DNA from: Gemmataceae bacterium
GTDB taxonomy: Bacteria > Planctomycetota > Planctomycetia > Gemmatales > Gemmataceae
Reading direction: 5' to 3'
Length of the DNA stretch: 33,375 nt
Assembly (NCBI GenBank): GCA_019747655.1
Contig: JAIEQO010000635.1
Span: 1-33,375 of the forward strand
Part shown: piece after piece, positions 32,692 through 33,375 of the stretch
Layout: each line of letters opens with the position of its first letter
Position numbering within the stretch: the stretch's first letter is position 1
Notes under the pieces: model-generated
Told to the model about the DNA's origin: nothing
Seen by the model: the letters and a program-made list of their open reading frames with translations, nothing else
The model's database searches: none
Program-made: the position numbers and the translations under genes

Positions 32692-33246
32692 ATGGCCGGA
32701 CGGATCGTATTGCGGACCGGGGAGGCGCTGGTCGAGGGCGACCTGGACTACCTGTGCGCCGAGCCGGAGGTGGTGATCGGCGAGCTGGACGGCCCGGTCG
32801 GGCAGGCCCTGGCCACGCTGGTCGGCGACCAGGTGAAGGGGCACACCCGGGTGTTCGCCATCCTGAACAGCGACGTGCAGGTCCGGCCGGCGACGCTGAT
32901 GGTCAGCAAGGTGACGGTCAAGGACGCCCGGTACACGAGCATCCTGATGGGGTCGGTGCAGGCGGGGATCGCCCACGGGGTGCTGGACGCGGTCCGGGCC
33001 GGCGACCTGCCGAAGGACAAGGCCAACGACCTGGGCATCATCTACTCGGTCTGGCTCGACCCGGCGGTGCTGAGCGTGCCCGAAGGCCAGATCGACCACG
33101 CCGGGCTGTTCCGGGTGAACCGGGAGGCGACGGCGAAGGTCATCCGCAAGGCCATGCGGAACGAGCCGTCGATCGACTGGCTGCTGGCGAACCAGGAGTC
33201 GGTGACGCACTACTTCCACCAGCTCGGCCTGGACGGGAAGGTGTAG
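32692..33246 (+). CDS. Formaldehyde-activating enzyme (Fae)-like protein, divergent
   Basis: A 184-residue protein with the Fae fold pattern: TGEALVEGDLDYLC, VVIGELDGPVGQALATLVGD, HTRVFAILNSDVQVRPATLM, VSKVTVKDARYTSILMGSVQ and AGIAHGVLDAVRAGDLP, ending VNREATAKVIRKAM. Fae condenses formaldehyde with tetrahydromethanopterin, and planctomycetes are known to carry this C1 pathway. In true Fae the GEALVGDGNEVAHID segment holds a conserved active-site His; here no His occurs there (EGDLDYLCAEPEVV), so the activity may be lost or changed. There is a C-terminal extension of about 28 residues (SIDWLLANQESVTHYFHQLG). It starts nine bases after the zinc-ribbon stop, with GAGGAGG-like sequence upstream, and is probably in one operon with it. 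Confidence 0.85.
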   Translation: MAGRIVLRTGEALVEGDLDYLCAEPEVVIGELDGPVGQALATLVGDQVKGHTRVFAILNSDVQVRPATLMVSKVTVKDARYTSILMGSVQAGIAHGVLDAVRAGDLPKDKANDLGIIYSVWLDPAVLSVPEGQIDHAGLFRVNREATAKVIRKAMRNEPSIDWLLANQESVTHYFHQLGLDGKV

Positions 33247-33375
33247 GGCACGCCCTGCCTCCGCCATCACGAGCCGGAGGGGACTACACGTCTTCCGTGC
33301 TAGGTTCTGTCTGCTGAATCGGCGGGGGGCGGCCGTGCCTCTGATCTTGCATGCACCGCCGCGACCTCTCCGACG

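Noticed and set aside
33351-33375. Start of a further gene (ATG reading MHRRDLSD)
   Set aside because: Planctomycete twin-arginine proteins often begin MHRRD, but only eight codons are visible and no ribosome-binding site stands out.

Overview
The window reads as a chromosomal segment of a high-GC planctomycete, most likely of the Gemmata/Gemmataceae type. Several marks point that way together: an ECF sigma factor fused to a beta-propeller, a Hanks-type kinase with a C-terminal membrane anchor, a TIGR03067-like secreted protein, a large DUF6797-like secreted protein, a Fae-like C1 protein, a bacterial XPB helicase, a TatC with a large inserted loop, and many long palindromes between genes. 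This assignment is inference from gene content; no rRNA or tRNA is present.

Layout. 1-5248 (minus strand): a HAD-IIA phosphatase running off the left edge, two tandem paralogous membrane proteins (the first carrying a frameshift) and aconitase. 5452-10447 (minus): an XPB cluster of helicase, GNAT acetyltransferase, a 76-residue protein and a two-domain helicase-associated protein. 10798-13653 (minus): SulP transporter, beta-carbonic anhydrase and a small secreted protein, a likely bicarbonate-handling pair. 13782-15957 (minus): two family-2 glycosyltransferases, then a small CxxC protein. 16747-18777 (plus): ECF-sigma/propeller fusion, followed by a candidate structured RNA ending at a strong hairpin. 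19112-23657: a 52-residue membrane protein, Ser/Thr kinase, DUF6797-like protein and TIGR03067-like protein. 23683-25834 (minus): a UxaA/GarD-type dehydratase followed by an antitoxin and a frameshifted ParE-like toxin. 26111-29536: a small two-helix membrane protein, fused CobA-HemD and TatC. 29857-33246 (plus): a lipoprotein, SPFH-GYF protein, zinc-ribbon membrane protein and a Fae-like protein.

Functional links. The XPB cluster looks like a DNA repair or helicase module in which one small fold recurs: in the helicase N-terminus, twice in the partner protein, and apparently once as the free-standing 76-residue protein. The SPFH and zinc-ribbon pair resembles the YdjI/YdjG part of the Bacillus membrane-stress operon. 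SulP plus carbonic anhydrase suggests bicarbonate uptake.

The most striking non-coding feature is the density of palindromes, over a dozen in 33 kb and of several families. Three copies of one family keep their pairing although the arm sequences differ. Two others fold as multi-branched cloverleaves. Repeat-like sequences of two more kinds lie inside reading frames and are translated in frame, in a glycosyltransferase and in the helicase-associated protein.
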